Counted from the first letter of the stretch, positions 1-9,378 are shown. The stretch is DNA of 64,000 bases from Streptomyces sp. NK15101 (GCF_020400725.1 NZ_JAINVG010000024.1:1-64000); one strand, 5' to 3'. The notes: a model not told the origin generated them from the letters alone. Translations and numbers: made by a program.

Positions 1-37
1 CGCCGTGCCCCCGGGCCTCGGGCTCGGGGGCACGGCG
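1..37. terminator. GC-rich hairpin at window edge
   Basis: A near-perfect inverted repeat of 17 bp arms around a 3-base loop (one G:T pair). It overlaps the final visible codons of the MFS gene and would terminate transcription from either side. No T-run is visible. Confidence 0.6.
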
Positions 38-1442
38 CGTTCCGGTGCGGGTCGGGGTGGCAGTCCGCCGACGCGGCCGGGGTCCTCATGGTCGTCCAGG
101 CGAGGCCCGCGCCCACCACCAGGATCCCCGCGCACATCGGCATCGCCCGCCGGAACGTCTCCCCGAACTCGTCCGCCGAGAGGTACGCCTCCGGGCCCAT
201 CCCGGCGAGCAGCGGCAGCGCGGCCACCGCGATCAGCCCGGCCGCGCGGGCGGCCGCGTTGTTGATGCCGCTCGCGAGGCCCGCCCGGGACACGTCCACC
301 GAGGCGAGGACGGTCGCGGTCAGCGGGGCGACCAGGGTCGTCATGCCGAGCCCGAGGACGAGCAGCGCCGGCAGCACGTCCCGTACGTACGAGGCGTCCT
401 CCCCGACCCGCAGCATCAGCAGCATCCCGCCGGCGCACAGCAGCGGCCCCACGGTGAGCGGGATGCGGGGTCCGATCTTCTCCCCCAGTTCCCCGGACTT
501 CGCCGACAGCAGCAGCATCAGCACGGTCGTCGGCAGCAGGGCCGTGCCGGCGCCGAGCGCCGAATAGCCGGAGACCACCTGGAGCTGGAGGGCCGCCAGG
601 AAGAAGAAGCCGCCGAACGCCGCGTACACGCACAGGGTGACCAGGTTGACGGCTGTGAACAGCCGCGAGCGGAAGATCGACGGCGGCACCATCGCCCGCT
701 CCCCGCGCCGCCGCTCCACCACCGTGAAGCAGGCCCCGACCACCGCCCCGGCCGCGCCGGCCCACCAGGCCGCGCCGATCAGCGCGTACGTGACGAGGGC
801 GAGCGCCGCAGCGCCCAGGACCGCGCCGAGCACGTCGAAGCGGCCGTGCGCGGTCTCGTCCCGCGACTCCGGCACGTGCCGCAGGGCGACCGGCACGCAG
901 ACGGCGGCGAGCGGCACGTTCAACAGGAACACCCACCGCCAGCCGGGGCCGTCCACCAGCCAGCCGCCCACGAACGGCCCGATCGCCGCGCCCACCCCGC
1001 CGAAGCCCGACCAGAGCCCGACGGCCCTCGCCCGGTCGTCCTCGTGGAAGCTCGCCTGGATCAGCGCGAGGGAGCCGGGGGTGAGGAGCGCCCCGCCCAC
1101 TCCCTGGAGGGCGCGGGCCGCGATCAGCACCCCGGCGTTCGGTGCGAGCCCGCAGAGCAGCGAGGCCGCCGCGAACCACACCACCCCGACCACGAAGACC
1201 CGGCGACGTCCGAACCGGTCGCCGAGCGAGCCGCCGAGCAGGATCAGCCCGGCCAGGGTCAGCATGTAGGCGTTGACCGTCCACTGGAGGACGGCGAGGT
1301 CGGCGCCCAGGTCCTCGCCGATGTGCGGCAGGGCGACGTTGACGACGGTCGAGTCGAGCAGCGCCATCCCCGACCCGAGGACGGTGGTGAACAAGATCCA
1401 CCGGCCGGTCCCCGAGGCCATCCGCACGTCCCTCACGCCCAT
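1..1442 (-). CDS. MFS drug exporter (DHA2/14-TMS type), 3'-truncated by window edge
   Basis: Reading the minus strand gives about 480 codons with no stop before the window edge, so the C-terminus is not complete here. The N-terminus has the DHA2 signature LDSTVVNVALPHIGEDLG in helix 1, followed by motif A as GGSLGDRFGRRR. Multiple hydrophobic helices follow throughout. Family knowledge makes this a proton-driven multidrug or metabolite exporter in the membrane; the substrate cannot be read from sequence. I chose the ATG at 1442 because AGGAG lies ten bases upstream; a second in-frame ATG at 1451 sits too close to that ribosome site. The last codons run through the inverted repeat at 1-37. Confidence 0.85.
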   Translation of the reverse strand, partial: MGVRDVRMASGTGRWILFTTVLGSGMALLDSTVVNVALPHIGEDLGADLAVLQWTVNAYMLTLAGLILLGGSLGDRFGRRRVFVVGVVWFAAASLLCGLAPNAGVLIAARALQGVGGALLTPGSLALIQASFHEDDRARAVGLWSGFGGVGAAIGPFVGGWLVDGPGWRWVFLLNVPLAAVCVPVALRHVPESRDETAHGRFDVLGAVLGAAALALVTYALIGAAWWAGAAGAVVGACFTVVERRRGERAMVPPSIFRSRLFTAVNLVTLCVYAAFGGFFFLAALQLQVVSGYSALGAGTALLPTTVLMLLLSAKSGELGEKIGPRIPLTVGPLLCAGGMLLMLRVGEDASYVRDVLPALLVLGLGMTTLVAPLTATVLASVDVSRAGLASGINNAAARAAGLIAVAALPLLAGMGPEAYLSADEFGETFRRAMPMCAGILVVGAGLAWTTMRTPAASADCHPDPHRNAPCPRARGPGAR

Positions 1443-1497
1443 GCCTGCCATGCTCCTCGCGGGGACGGCCCCGTGCACCTCCTTGCGGCCCGGTGGC

Positions 1498-2658
1498 TCA
1501 GGCCGTGCGCAGCCGGTTCGCCGCGCGGACGAGCGCGTCCACGCCCCGCTCGGCCTTGCTCCGGGGACAGCCGACGTTCAGCCGGACGAAGCCGGGCGTG
1601 CCGTAGACCCCGCCGGGCATGATCGCGACCTTCTCCACCGCCACCAGCTCCTCCTGGAGCCGGGTCTCCTCGATGCCGAGCGGCCGCAGGTCGATCCAGG
1701 CCAGGTAGCCGGCCTGCGGGGGCGTCCACTCGATCTCGGGAAGCCCTTCCGCGAGGCGCTTGCGGAGCATGTCCATCGTCCCCGCCACGTATCCGCGCAG
1801 CTCGTCCAGCCAGGCCGCGCCCTGCCGGTAGGCGGCGATGTGCGCGGTCAGGGAGAGCACCGCGGGCGAGGCGAGCCCCTCGCCGGTCTCCATGCGCCGG
1901 ACGAACGCCTCGCGCTCGTCGGGGTCGCCGACCATGCCGTACGAGCCGGAGAGGGCCGGGAAGTTGAAGGCCTTCGTGCCGGAGGTGATCAGGGCCCAGC
2001 GGCGGCCCCGTCCCGGCTCGGCGATCCGGGTCCAGGGGACGTGCCGGTGGCCCTCGGTCGTCAGGTCGGCGTGGATCTCGTCGCTGACGACGGCCGCGCC
2101 GTACCGCTCGGCCAGCTCGGCGAAGACGGTGAGCTCCTCCTCCGTCCACACCCGGCCGGTCGGGTTGTGCGGGGAGCAGAGCAGCAGCATCCGGCTGTCC
2201 GGCCGGGCGAGCTCCCGCTCCAGGGCCGCCGGGTCGTCGACCGGGACGCCCCGCAGCTCGCGCCCGAGCCCGGTGACGGCCTTGCGGAAGCCGTCGTACG
2301 TGGGGGTGTGGACGACCACGCCGTCGCCGGGGGCGGTCCACATCTGGAGGAGCTGCGAGAGCTGGGAGAGCACGGAGGGCGCGTACACCAGCGTCCCGGG
2401 GTCGATCTCGGCGCCGTACCGGCTCGCGTACCAGTGGTGGATCGCCTCCCGGAACTCCCCCAGGCGCCAGTCCGTGTAGCCGAAGACCCCGTGGTCGACG
2501 CGCTCGCGCAGGGCCGCGAGGACCTCCGGCGGGGAGGCGAAGTCCATGTCGGAGATGGTGAAGGGCAGCAGATCGGGGACGCCGAAGCGGTCCGCGATGC
2601 CGTCCCACTGGACCGACCAGGTCCCCTGCCGGTCTATCTGCCGGTCGAAGTCGTACAT
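1498..2658 (-). CDS. MalY/PatB-type PLP-dependent C-S lyase or aminotransferase
   Basis: 386 residues, fold-type I PLP enzyme. It starts MYDFDRQIDRQG and shows the MalY/PatB hallmark ISDMDFASPPEV, then HGVFGYTDW, the CSPHNPTGR segment, SDEIHADL (PLP-contacting Asp) and TSGTKAFNFPAL, whose Lys should form the Schiff base. This subgroup is usually cystathionine beta-lyase-like (releasing homocysteine, pyruvate and ammonia) or an aminotransferase. The start at 2658 has GGAGG five bases upstream; an upstream in-frame start would pass through a poor leader. It stands alone, downstream of the aldolase terminator. Confidence 0.85.
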   Translation of the reverse strand: MYDFDRQIDRQGTWSVQWDGIADRFGVPDLLPFTISDMDFASPPEVLAALRERVDHGVFGYTDWRLGEFREAIHHWYASRYGAEIDPGTLVYAPSVLSQLSQLLQMWTAPGDGVVVHTPTYDGFRKAVTGLGRELRGVPVDDPAALERELARPDSRMLLLCSPHNPTGRVWTEEELTVFAELAERYGAAVVSDEIHADLTTEGHRHVPWTRIAEPGRGRRWALITSGTKAFNFPALSGSYGMVGDPDEREAFVRRMETGEGLASPAVLSLTAHIAAYRQGAAWLDELRGYVAGTMDMLRKRLAEGLPEIEWTPPQAGYLAWIDLRPLGIEETRLQEELVAVEKVAIMPGGVYGTPGFVRLNVGCPRSKAERGVDALVRAANRLRTA

Positions 2659-2686
2659 CAGGCCCTCCCGTCGACGGACACACGAC

Positions 2687-2716
2687 GGGCCCGGCACCTC
2701 GGGAGGTACCGGGCCC
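2687..2716 (-). terminator. Terminator after fbaA
   Basis: 14-bp arms (2687-2700 and 2703-2716, one mismatch) around a 2-base loop, 14 bases beyond the aldolase stop codon. This also separates fbaA from the MalY-type gene. Confidence 0.75.
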
Positions 2717-2729
2717 TTCGGTCACACGC

Positions 2730-3752
2730 TTACTTCAGCTTCGTGCCGGTGGAGCGCAGCGCGGCACACGCCTCGGTCACGCGGACGGCCATGCCGGCCT
2801 CGGCCAGCTTGCCCCAGGTGCGCGGGTCGTAGGTGGACTTCTTGCCGACCTCGCCGTCGACCTTCAGGACACCGTCGTAGTTGCGGAACATGTGGTCCAC
2901 GACCGGGCGGGTGAAGGCGTACTGGGTGTCGGTGTCGAGGTTCATCTTCACGACGCCGTTCTCCAGCGCGGTGGCGATCTCCTCGGCCGTCGAGCCCGAG
3001 CCGCCGTGGAAGACGAAGTCGAACGGGTCGGCCTTGCCGAACTTCGCCGCGACGCCCGCCTGGAGGTCCTTGAGGAGCTCGGGGCGGAGCACGACGTTGC
3101 CCGGCTTGTAGACGCCGTGCACGTTGCCGAAGGACGCGGCCAGCAGGTAGCGGCCCTTCTCGCCCAGGCCGAGGGCCTCGGCGGTGCGGATGGCGTCCTC
3201 GACGGTGGTGTACAGCTCGTCGTTGATCTCGTGGCTGACGCCGTCCTCCTCGCCGCCGGTCGGGGTGATCTCGACCTCGAGGATGATCTTGGCGGCGGCG
3301 GCCTTCGCGAGCAGCTCCTGGCCGATGGCCAGGTTGTCGGCGAGGGTCTCGGCGGAGCCGTCCCACATGTGCGACTGGAACAGCGGGTTCCGACCGGCCT
3401 TGACGCGCTCGGCGGAGATGTCGAGCAGCGGACGGACGTAGCCGTCCAGCTTGTCCTTCGGGCAGTGGTCGGTGTGGAGGGCGACCGTGATGTCGTACTT
3501 CGCGGCGACGATGTGCGCGAACTCGGCCAGGGCGACGGCGCCCGTGACCATGTCCTTGTTGTACTGACCGCCCAGGAACTCGGCACCGCCGGTCGAGATC
3601 TGGATGATGCCGTCGCTCTCGGCCTCCGCGAAGCCGCGCAGCGCAGCGTGCAGGGTCTGGGACGAGGTCACGTTGATGGCCGGGTAGGCGAACTTGCCAG
3701 CCTTCGCCCGGTCGAGCATCTCGTTGTAGACCTCGGGGGTTGCGATGGGCAT
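2730..3752 (-). CDS. fbaA: Class II fructose-bisphosphate aldolase
   Basis: 340 residues, the full length for the class IIA family. It converts fructose-1,6-bisphosphate to DHAP and glyceraldehyde-3-phosphate in the cytoplasm using a divalent metal. Visible signatures are PAINVTSSQT, VALHTDHCPKD with the metal His and catalytic Asp, the LEVEITPTGGEEDG glycine-rich loop, and VFHGGSGS for substrate phosphate. The ATG at 3752 has AAGGAG eight bases upstream. It is transcribed alone, with a terminator after it and the parS palindrome upstream. Confidence 0.95.
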   Translation of the reverse strand: MPIATPEVYNEMLDRAKAGKFAYPAINVTSSQTLHAALRGFAEAESDGIIQISTGGAEFLGGQYNKDMVTGAVALAEFAHIVAAKYDITVALHTDHCPKDKLDGYVRPLLDISAERVKAGRNPLFQSHMWDGSAETLADNLAIGQELLAKAAAAKIILEVEITPTGGEEDGVSHEINDELYTTVEDAIRTAEALGLGEKGRYLLAASFGNVHGVYKPGNVVLRPELLKDLQAGVAAKFGKADPFDFVFHGGSGSTAEEIATALENGVVKMNLDTDTQYAFTRPVVDHMFRNYDGVLKVDGEVGKKSTYDPRTWGKLAEAGMAVRVTEACAALRSTGTKLK

Positions 3753-3868
3753 TCGTCCGCTCCTTGTGATGTGCGGGGTGTGTGCGTTGCTGTCCCTGAC
3801 CTAGGGGCGACGTCATCGTCGCCGCCCATCTTTCCAGACTCTTGTGCGGGCTCCCACGGTCGTGACAT

Positions 3869-3912
3869 ACCGAGGGGCGGGGTGTTTCACGTGAAACACC
3901 CCGCCCCTCGGT
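3869..3912. promoter_or_regulatory. parS: parS (ParB-binding site) inside a 44-bp perfect palindrome
   Basis: A perfect 22+22 palindrome. Its centre (3883-3898) is TGTTTCACGTGAAACA, which matches the bacterial parS consensus and contains the GTTTCACGTGAAAC form used in Streptomyces. ParB loads here to organise origin-proximal DNA. The additional 14 bp on each side are G+C-rich and fully paired, so the transcript could also fold as a terminator for pyrE, whose stop codon is about 60 bp away. The site lies between pyrE and fbaA. Confidence 0.93.
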
Positions 3913-3974
3913 AAAACACCAGGTCAGGACGGTTTCGCCAGGAGTCCGGGCCCTAAGTCACGACTTCGCGGCGG

Positions 3975-4514
3975 TTACGCCAGGCCGAGATCCGCCAGCT
4001 GGTAGCCGGTGAGGTACGGCAGGCCGGCCTCGGCGATGGCGCCGGCGGCGCCCCGGTCCACGATGGTGGCCACGGCGACGACCTCGCCGCCCGCCTCGCG
4101 GACGGCCTCGACCGCGGTCAGCGGCGAGCCGCCGGTGGTCGAGGTGTCCTCGACGACGAGGCAGCGACGGCCCTTGACGTCCGTGCCCTCGATGCGGCGC
4201 TGCATGCCGTGCGCCTTCTGCGCCTTGCGCACGACGAAGGCGTCCAGGCGCTGCCCGCGCGCGGCGGAGGCGTGCAGCATCGAGGTCGCGACCGGGTCGG
4301 CGCCCAGGGTGAGCCCGCCGACGCAGTCGAAGTCCAGATCGGCCGTGAGGTCGAGCATGACCTGACCGACCAGCGGCGCGGCCTCGCCGTCCAGCGTGAT
4401 GCGACGCAGGTCGATGTAGTAGTCGGCTTCCAGACCCGAGGAGAGGGTCACCTTGCCGTGCACCACGGCCTTGTCCTTGATCTGCTGGAGCAGCTCAGCG
4501 CGTACGTCAGTCAT
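3975..4514 (-). CDS. pyrE: Orotate phosphoribosyltransferase
   Basis: 179 residues, fifth step of UMP synthesis (orotate plus PRPP to OMP). The PRPP loop is present as RRCLVVEDTSTTGGSPL, and the mobile catalytic loop region VRKAQKAHGMQRRIEG carries Lys residues. The order of motifs and the length fit bacterial PyrE. Only 33 bp separate it from the upstream aldose epimerase gene, so the two may be cotranscribed. The ribosome site in front of the ATG at 4514 is weak. Confidence 0.93.
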   Translation of the reverse strand: MTDVRAELLQQIKDKAVVHGKVTLSSGLEADYYIDLRRITLDGEAAPLVGQVMLDLTADLDFDCVGGLTLGADPVATSMLHASAARGQRLDAFVVRKAQKAHGMQRRIEGTDVKGRRCLVVEDTSTTGGSPLTAVEAVREAGGEVVAVATIVDRGAAGAIAEAGLPYLTGYQLADLGLA

Positions 4515-4547
4515 GCTCAGCAGCTTAAGGGGCGTCTTTCGCGGCTC

Positions 4548-5333
4548 TCACAGCCGACGCCAGCTCCAGGTGCTCTCGACCTCCAGGGGGTCGATCGGGG
4601 TGACCAGGCGCGGGTGCGTGTTGAGGCCGTTCGGCGGGCCGGACTGCGGCTCGACGCAGACCGCCTCCGCGGGCTCGTCGTAGATCACGACCCACTCGGC
4701 GCGGCTCGCGACCTTCAGCTCCAGCTCCTCCGGCCAGGTGAGGGTGACGTCGACGCCGCCGGGCATGCCGAAGCAGTCGTCCCAGGGACCGGGGAGGGGG
4801 TCGATGCGGCGGCCGGTCGGGAGGTGGTTCTCCCCGCGCTCCTCCTGCCAGGCGGGCGTGAAGTCGATCCGCACGTCCTGTCCGCCCCGGCCCAGGTTGC
4901 GCAGGAACCAGGGGTGCCAGCCGGCCTGCGCCGGGAAGGAGTCGTCGTAGGTCTCGACGCCGAAGCGGAGGGTGAGGGAGTCCTCGGCCAGCTCGAAGAC
5001 CTGGGTGACCCGGCCCTGGTACGGCCAGGGGTCGCCGAGCTCGCAGGTGAAGACGGCCTCGGTCGCGGAGGTCCGGGCGGTCTTCCAGGCGAGGTCGCGG
5101 ACGGTGCCGTGAATGGCGTGCGGAGCGGCGTTGACCGGCAGCCGGTGGATGGTGGCGCCGTTGCGGAAGCGGCCGTTCTCGGTCCGCCCGCACCAGGGCG
5201 CCATCGGGAAGCTTCCGTACCGCTCACCCTGGCGCAGCAGTTCGGTGCCGCCGATGCGCAGGCTCTCGATCCGGCAGCCGTGTTCGGGGTTAATGGTCAA
5301 CTCGGCGTCGCCCGCCGTCAGTCGCGTCTGCAT
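4548..5333 (-). CDS. Aldose 1-epimerase (mutarotase) family protein
   Basis: 261 residues, galactose-mutarotase-like beta-sandwich. PMAPWCGRTENGRF near the N-terminus gives the substrate-binding Arg, HAIHGTVRDLAW gives the conserved His, and AGWHPWFLRN gives the catalytic-type His. The C-terminal EPQSGPPNGLN holds the conserved Glu. It should interconvert sugar anomers, but the actual sugar is unknown. The ATG at 5333 has GGAGG six bases upstream, preferred over the GTG two codons earlier. It precedes pyrE in the same orientation. Confidence 0.85.
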   Translation of the reverse strand: MQTRLTAGDAELTINPEHGCRIESLRIGGTELLRQGERYGSFPMAPWCGRTENGRFRNGATIHRLPVNAAPHAIHGTVRDLAWKTARTSATEAVFTCELGDPWPYQGRVTQVFELAEDSLTLRFGVETYDDSFPAQAGWHPWFLRNLGRGGQDVRIDFTPAWQEERGENHLPTGRRIDPLPGPWDDCFGMPGGVDVTLTWPEELELKVASRAEWVVIYDEPAEAVCVEPQSGPPNGLNTHPRLVTPIDPLEVESTWSWRRL

Positions 5334-5441
5334 GCTCACCCTCCGAGCCTAGGGCCTGTCCGGCGGATCAGGGCCGGCCAGGCCCTGGGGTGTCCGGCCG
5401 GTCGGGCCGGGCTCGTGGCGCCCGGCGCCGACGGGACCGTT

Positions 5442-6296
5442 TCAGCGGCGGCGGCGCAGCGCCCGGCCCACGACGACGGCCGAGGCGAGCGCGAGGGCCG
5501 CGGCCGGCGCGATCCAGCGCAGGGTGGCGCCGGCGCTCGTCGCCTCGGGGGCGGGGACGGGGGCGTACCGGCCGCGCGGCGGCGCGTGGTCGACCTCCTC
5601 GGCGCTCCGCCCGATCATGGTCCGGCGGGCGTGGGCGGCCTCGGCGGCGGGCTGCGGGGAGGGGAACTCGATCGGGGTCTCGCCGAAGTCCTCGTCGAGG
5701 AGCGGGTCGAGGGAGGACGGCGTCACCGGCGAGTCGAAGGCGGCGCCCCGCCCGGAGGGCTCCTCCGCTCCGTCGTCGACCCCGTCGTCGTCACTGGCCT
5801 CCTCCGAGGGCTCCACCCAGATCTCCTCCGGGGCCCTCTCCGGGGTCACGTCCGGAGCCGCCTCCGGCTCGTCCGCCAGCGCGACCACCGCCTCCACGAA
5901 CTTGTCGAGGAGCCGGGCGCCCGCCGTGGAGCGCGCCTCGTCCGTCGCGTCGGCGAGCCGGCCGGCCGCCGTGAGGGCGCCGGTGAAGCTCAGGCTGGTC
6001 CCCTCGGCCACCGGGGTGAGGACGACGGTGAGGGACAACTCGGCCGAGCCCTTGCCCCGCACCTCGGTGCCCTCCCCCTCGTAGGTGATGGCACCGTCCC
6101 GTTCGACGACCCTGAGGGCGCCCCGATAGGTGATGGTGTTGCCGCCGACCCGCACCTTCAGCCGGCCCGTGAGGGGGGCCGCCTCCGCGTCGGCGTCCCG
6201 CTGGAGACCGGGCACGCAGCGCAGCACGCGGGCCGGGTCCGTGAGCGCCGCGCGCAGGGCCTCGGCAGGGACGGGAACGAACACCTCATGCTCCAT
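5442..6296 (-). CDS. SRPBCC/CoxG-like domain protein with C-terminal membrane anchor
   Basis: 284 residues in three parts. Residues 1 to about 145 look like an SRPBCC (carbon-monoxide-dehydrogenase-subunit-G-like) domain, starting MEHEVFVPVPAEALRAAL and containing LRCVPGLQ. A long acidic, low-complexity linker rich in Glu, Asp, Pro and Ser follows. The last about 30 residues are one hydrophobic segment followed by RALRRRR, so the globular domain should face the cytoplasm on a tail anchor. Ligand and role are unknown. It is oriented with its neighbours but separated by about 60-100 bp on each side. Confidence 0.75.
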   Translation of the reverse strand: MEHEVFVPVPAEALRAALTDPARVLRCVPGLQRDADAEAAPLTGRLKVRVGGNTITYRGALRVVERDGAITYEGEGTEVRGKGSAELSLTVVLTPVAEGTSLSFTGALTAAGRLADATDEARSTAGARLLDKFVEAVVALADEPEAAPDVTPERAPEEIWVEPSEEASDDDGVDDGAEEPSGRGAAFDSPVTPSSLDPLLDEDFGETPIEFPSPQPAAEAAHARRTMIGRSAEEVDHAPPRGRYAPVPAPEATSAGATLRWIAPAAALALASAVVVGRALRRRR

Positions 6297-6359
6297 GGAA
6301 GCCGAGCCTACTCAGACGGGGGCGCGGCGTCGCCTGTTCGTCCCAGGGGGTGTCCCCCG

Positions 6360-8042
6360 TCAGGCCCCGTACCGGGGGTGCACCAGGGTCGAGGGCGGCG
6401 GTGCGGCGCCCCGGGTCCGTTCGGCGCGGCGCGCGGCGGCCTCCAGGGTCCCGGCGCCGAGTGAGCGCAGCCGGGGCGCGCCGGGGGCCAGGCCGAGGGC
6501 GGGCGGCCGGTCGCCCCGTACGGCCAGGAGGAAGCCCCAGTCCCGCGGGCCCCGCCCCGTACGGCCGGCGCGGTCGGCGCGGTCGGGGCCGGCGGCGAAG
6601 CCGGGGGTGCGGCCGGCCGCGCTGAACGGGCGGGTCGCGAAGCCGGCGGCGCGCAGGGTGGCGTCGACGGTCCAGTAGGTGCGGGGCCGGTCGGCGGCCG
6701 ATCCGGCGTGCACGGCGAACCGTCCGGTGGCGGTGAGCACCCGGGCCACCAGGCCGTAGAACTCCTCCGAGTAGAGCTTGGCGCTGGGGGTGATACCCGG
6801 GTCGGGCAGATCGGAGATCACCACGTCGTACCGTTCCTGCAGACGATCGGCGGCGCCCCTCAGCCAGTTGAACGCGTCCGCGTAGACCACGTGGACGCGG
6901 GGGTCGCGGAAGGCCTGCGCGTTGAGCGTGGCGAGCGCCGGATCCGTACGGGCGAGGCGGACGACCCCCGGGTCGAGCTCGACGACGGTGACGGAGCGGA
7001 CCCCGGCGTAGCGCAGGGCCTCGCGGGCGGCCATCCCGTCGCCGCCGCCGACGATCAGCACGCGCGCGTGCGGGCCGTTCATCGCGGGGTGCACGAGCGC
7101 CTCGTGGTAGCGGTACTCGTCCCGGCCCGCCACCCGCAGGCGCCCGTCGAGGAACAGGTCGGGCGGCTCCTCGCGGCCCCCGGTCACCACGACCTCCTGG
7201 AGCTCGGTGTGGACGGCGACCCGCACCCGGTCCCCGTACACGGCGCGGCGCGCGGCCTGTTCGAAGTCGTCGACGAGGACGGTCGCGGTGGCGAGGACGG
7301 TCAGGACGCACAGGTTCACGGCCATGAGCAGGGCCCGGGACCGGCGGGTCAGGTCGTGGCGGAACACCCAGAGGACGAGGCCGCCTCCCGCGACCGCGTT
7401 GACCGCGCCGGTGACGAGCGCGCCGGTGAGCTGGCCGAGCCAGGGCAGCAGCAGGAAGGGGAAGGCGAGGCCGCCGACGAGCGCGCCGACGTAGTCCGCG
7501 GCGAAGAGGTCGGCGACCGTCCCGGCGGCGTCGTCCTGCTCCCCGAGCGGGGCCTGCCGCCCGCTCCGCCCGGCGCGTTCGCGTCCCGCCCGCTGTATGA
7601 GCGACATCAGGAGCGGGATCTCGGCGCCGATGAGCACCCCGATGGCGAGGGAGAACGCCACCAGCACGTACCGCGATTCGCCGAGCCAGGCGAAGGCCGC
7701 GTACAGCGCCATCGCCGAGCAGCCGCCGATCAGCGCGAGCCCGGCCTCGACCAGGCCGAAGCCGACGGCGGCACGGCAGCGCAGCCGCTTGGCGAGGAGC
7801 GAGCCCACCCCCATCGCGAAGACCATCACGGAGAGCACGACGGAGGCCTGGGTGACCGAGTCGCCGATCAGGTAGGAGGCGAGCGCGACGAGTTCGAGTT
7901 CGTAGACCAGTCCGCAGGCGGCGCAGACGAAGACGACCCCGAGGACCGGGAACCGCACCGCCTCGCGCGGCGGCCGCACAGGCGGCCGCACAGGCGGCCG
8001 GCGCACCCTCTTGGGTGGCATGGTCACGGTCGGCTCGATCAT
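6360..8042 (-). CDS. Membrane-fused spermidine-synthase-like protein
   Basis: 560 residues. The N-terminal half has about seven hydrophobic helices (for example [20 protein letters not shown] and [16 protein letters not shown]). The C-terminal half is a Rossmann polyamine-synthase domain with [16 protein letters not shown] for the aminopropyl donor, [15 protein letters not shown], and [10 protein letters not shown]. Family knowledge makes it a putative polyamine aminopropyltransferase in the membrane; the substrate is not established for these fusions. Together with the DUF2617 gene and two small membrane genes it forms a same-strand cluster. Confidence 0.82.
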   Translation of the reverse strand: MIEPTVTMPPKRVRRPPVRPPVRPPREAVRFPVLGVVFVCAACGLVYELELVALASYLIGDSVTQASVVLSVMVFAMGVGSLLAKRLRCRAAVGFGLVEAGLALIGGCSAMALYAAFAWLGESRYVLVAFSLAIGVLIGAEIPLLMSLIQRAGRERAGRSGRQAPLGEQDDAAGTVADLFAADYVGALVGGLAFPFLLLPWLGQLTGALVTGAVNAVAGGGLVLWVFRHDLTRRSRALLMAVNLCVLTVLATATVLVDDFEQAARRAVYGDRVRVAVHTELQEVVVTGGREEPPDLFLDGRLRVAGRDEYRYHEALVHPAMNGPHARVLIVGGGDGMAAREALRYAGVRSVTVVELDPGVVRLARTDPALATLNAQAFRDPRVHVVYADAFNWLRGAADRLQERYDVVISDLPDPGITPSAKLYSEEFYGLVARVLTATGRFAVHAGSAADRPRTYWTVDATLRAAGFATRPFSAAGRTPGFAAGPDRADRAGRTGRGPRDWGFLLAVRGDRPPALGLAPGAPRLRSLGAGTLEAAARRAERTRGAAPPPSTLVHPRYGA

Positions 8043-8117
8043 GTCCGTAACGCTACGTCACGACTGTCGCACCCCTTGTCACCCACACGAGTGCACATGG
8101 GGCTCCAGGAGGGCGCA

Positions 8118-8636
8118 TCAGAGCGTTGCGGGCATACGTGCGCCGAGGCGGGTCCTGGTCACCACCAGCTGCCCTTCCTGCGGGTAGGCGTGCCAGGTGC
8201 GCCAGCGCACCTGGCCCTCGTGGCGCTGCGCCAGCATCGCCGTGAAGGCGTGCGGGGAGCCCGGGAAGGTCCCCGCGAGGCCGTTGGGGTGGTCGGCGAC
8301 GAGCGCGAGCAGCTCCTGCGCACGGCCCGCGAAGGAGCCGTGCGAGAGCGTCTCGACGCGCGCCGAGAATTCGTACTCCCATTCGCCGACGCGCTTGGAC
8401 ACGCCGAGCGGGAGCGGGGTGCTGCTGCCCGGCATGCAGGCCACGGTCTCCGAGCAGTGGCGCCCCTCCTCCTCCAGGAGGACCTGATGGGAGGCGCCGA
8501 GCAGCCTCAACTGGAGCTTGGCGCCGGAGAGTTCGAGATCGAGCACGGCGAGCGCGGGCAGCGGCTCGCGCCCGAGGGCCCAGGCCAGATCTGCCGCACG
8601 CGTATCGGTGTATGACGTCTTCAGGGTGGTGAGCAT
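8118..8636 (-). CDS. DUF2617 family protein
   Basis: 172 residues, recognised as DUF2617 by the overall pattern starting MLTTLKTSYTDTRAADLAW and ending GQLVVTRTRL. No catalytic motif or membrane segment is visible. Members of the family often sit beside spermidine-synthase-like membrane proteins, as here, where only 75 bp separate the two. The function is unknown. The ATG at 8636 is chosen because translation upstream gives a low-quality leader. Confidence 0.75.
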   Translation of the reverse strand: MLTTLKTSYTDTRAADLAWALGREPLPALAVLDLELSGAKLQLRLLGASHQVLLEEEGRHCSETVACMPGSSTPLPLGVSKRVGEWEYEFSARVETLSHGSFAGRAQELLALVADHPNGLAGTFPGSPHAFTAMLAQRHEGQVRWRTWHAYPQEGQLVVTRTRLGARMPATL

Positions 8637-8853
8637 GGGTCGGCTCCGCAAACACGGTTTGACGGGTGGGCCGGGGGCGCCCCGGAGAAGGGTTCTACGG
8701 GAGTGGGGAATCGCCGGCTCGGGTCCACACACGGTCCGAGGGCTGTCTCTGTCAGGAGCGAGAGAACCACGTGCGCCGGGCGACTCGCAGCGTTTTTACC
8801 CAACTTGCCGTGTTTTCCAACCCCTTCGGGGCCCCAGCAGTTCAATTGTTCAA

Positions 8854-9108
8854 TCAGCTGCCGCCGCAGCCACCACCACCGCAGCCGGAGCCGCACGAGC
8901 TGCCGGAACCGCACGAGCTGCTCCCGCCGCAGCCGCCACCGCCACCCCCGTCGGCCCAGCTGCTGCGGCCCTTGCGCCGGCCGCCCTTGACCCCGCCACG
9001 GCGCTTCCCGCCCCCGCTCCGGCGCTTCTTCCCCCCGGCCGCTTCCCGGACGGCGACGACCGCCCCGAGGACGACCATCGCGATGACGACGAAGAAGATG
9101 AATCCCAT
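8854..9108 (-). CDS. Small membrane protein with Gly/Cys/Ser-rich tail
   Basis: 84 residues. One N-terminal transmembrane helix (MGFIFFVVIAMVVLGAVVAV) is followed by a strongly basic stretch (GGKKRRSGGGKRRGG and similar) and a tail of almost pure Gly, Ser and Cys with six Cys residues, ending CGSGCGGGGCGGS. This predicts a bitopic protein with a flexible thiol-rich tail. A longer in-frame start at 9156 exists, but the helix start at 9108 fits better. Its upstream DNA resembles that of the next gene, suggesting the two arose by duplication. I do not recognise a function. Confidence 0.6.
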   Translation of the reverse strand: MGFIFFVVIAMVVLGAVVAVREAAGGKKRRSGGGKRRGGVKGGRRKGRSSWADGGGGGGCGGSSSCGSGSSCGSGCGGGGCGGS

Positions 9109-9189
9109 CTGTACTACCCCCGTTCTTCTGTGCGAGGGGGATGCCCGGTCCGACACCCCGTCAAATCCGACTTGAGCGAGTCCAGAGCT

Positions 9190-9378
9190 TCAGCTGCACG
9201 AGGACGAGCTGGAGCAGCTGGAACACGAGGAGGACGAGGTCGAGGACCCGGCCCACCAGCTGTCACTGCCGCCGCCGGCGCGGCTCACGCGCGTCGTCCC
9301 GCTCAGCGCCTTCGCGACGACCCCCACCACGATCGCGATCACGATCACGAGTCCGGCGATGAAGAATGCGATGTCCAT
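9190..9378 (-). CDS. Small membrane protein with Ser/Cys tail (paralogue-like)
   Basis: 62 residues. An N-terminal transmembrane helix (MDIAFFIAGLVIVIAIVVGV) is followed by a short linker with SDSWW and a tail built only of Ser, Cys and Thr with four Cys. The architecture matches the neighbour at 8854-9108, though the linker differs. The start at 9378 places the helix at the extreme N-terminus. The function is unknown. Location next to the DUF2617 and spermidine-synthase-like genes suggests a shared membrane process, by inference only. Confidence 0.6.
   Translation of the reverse strand: MDIAFFIAGLVIVIAIVVGVVAKALSGTTRVSRAGGGSDSWWAGSSTSSSSCSSCSSSSSCS

Noticed and set aside
45..1622. Long plus-strand frame (525 codons) over the first gene
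   Set aside because: Composed mainly of Arg, Gly, Pro, Gln and His; it is the reverse of a clear MFS gene with membrane helices.
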